Below, in pieces: positions 63,451-64,000 of a stretch of DNA of 64,000 bases. The notes beneath the pieces are model-generated. The model was not told the origin of the DNA. It searched no databases and saw nothing but the letters and a program-made list of their open reading frames with translations. The first letter of the stretch is position 1; each line of letters starts with the position of its first letter. The position numbers were made by a program, and so were the translations under genes. Location: the NCBI GenBank assembly GCA_003194525.1, contig NBIV01000157.1:62001-126000 (forward strand), given 5' to 3'. The stretch is from Gracilariopsis chorda. Its lineage: Eukaryota; Rhodophyta; Florideophyceae; Gracilariales; Gracilariaceae.

Positions 63451-64000
63451 GGTGGGGTCTGGCGGCGCGACAGCCGGTTTTCAGAGGGGTGGCTTGCAGT
63501 GCCAAGATACTCAAACAAGGTCCTCACAAGGGAGGGTAGAAGGGCAAGGAAACCAACCAAGGTTCTAAGACGGGGCGTTTCTGCGGCCGCGCGCGGAGGC
63601 GGTGGGTGTGTGGCCATGCAGGCGGAGGGGTGGGTGTGCGACAGCGTGCCGGTGGAGGAGTGTGGTTGTGCGGCCGCGTTGATGGAGAAGGTTACTGTGC
63701 CGCTGCGCAGGCGTAGGGCGGGGTGTGCAGCCACGCGAGTGAGAGGAAGCACGGAAGGTGTGGTCGGGGGTGGTTTGGCGGTGATGCTACCTTGTAACGG
63801 GGTTGGATTTCACTCCCCTTTTCCTCCTCCCACTTTGCGCGAAGGGCAGATTAGGTATTTCATTTTCTTATTAGTGAGCATACGCACCCCGAATTGTGCA
63901 CAGTACGAAGCAGTATTCTGCCAAAATCATTTCATTGAAATTTAGATTTCACCATTCTCTGGCGAAGAATTCACGAATAATGCTGAATAGTGCGTCGTTA
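63451..64000. other. GC-rich flank of the minisatellite, nothing recognised
   Basis: A frame open from 63499 to 63945 starts with an ATG-like codon but has biased composition, is largely low-complexity (Arg, Gly, Val) and has no family features. I treat it as non-coding. The repeat at 63793 lies here. Confidence 0.35.
63793..63858 (+). repeat. Diverged repeat, copy 2
   Basis: TGTAACGGGGTTGGATTTCA and the block to GAAGGGCAGATTAGG match 57049-57115 at most positions. The unit may continue past the window edge. Confidence 0.45.

Noticed and set aside
62863-63945. Several ORFs above 100 codons on both strands
   Set aside because: They are created by the G-rich minisatellite and biased flank; composition is repetitive and no frame stands out.

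Overview
The window is nuclear DNA of a eukaryote. Compact genes, some more than 3 kb long without an intron, sit among many transposons of several classes. SPT16 and a GlpT/SLC37-type carrier with a transit-peptide-like N-terminus and a plastid-style zinc finger suggest an alga. The low intron content, the LTR-element load and the orphan secreted and membrane proteins would fit a florideophyte red alga such as Chondrus. This placement is an inference from style, not from a diagnostic marker.

Layout. 0-1.4 kb: a PIF/Harbinger transposase gene, damaged near its N-terminus. 4.5-9.8 kb: an old Ty3/gypsy fossil between short LTRs. 9.8-11.2 kb: a dead SLC13/SAC1-like anion transporter gene. 11.7-12.8 kb: an orphan ORF. 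13.1-18.6 kb, minus strand: a very large broken ORF that joins a DUF6589-like transposase-type domain, a FEN/PIN-like nuclease and a CXC cysteine tail. Its internal stops are nearly all TAG. 18.6-21.5 kb: noncoding repeats. 21.5-32.8 kb: a very young Ty3/gypsy element that looks whole, with 2,376-bp LTRs, GTCAC target duplications and a 2.1-kb-codon polyprotein. Its LTRs carry a Sel1-repeat-like gene fragment and an antisense 142-aa ORF. It lies 269 bp upstream of the carrier gene (33.1-34.9 kb).

37.5-45.4 kb is the main host gene block: SPT16 (minus) and a WD40-repeat protein (plus) diverge from a GC-rich intergenic region with a palindromic E2F-type site. Further on are the 3' end of a LINE (48 kb), a secreted protein with three CX5CX5C modules (49 kb), a membrane protein with one intron (51.6-53.5 kb), a piggyBac remnant (55 kb), an old Ty1/copia fossil (57.6-61.4 kb) and a G-rich minisatellite (62.9-63.4 kb).

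The strongest candidates for something undescribed are the DUF6589-FEN-CXC gene with its amber-biased stops and the gene-carrying LTRs of the young element.
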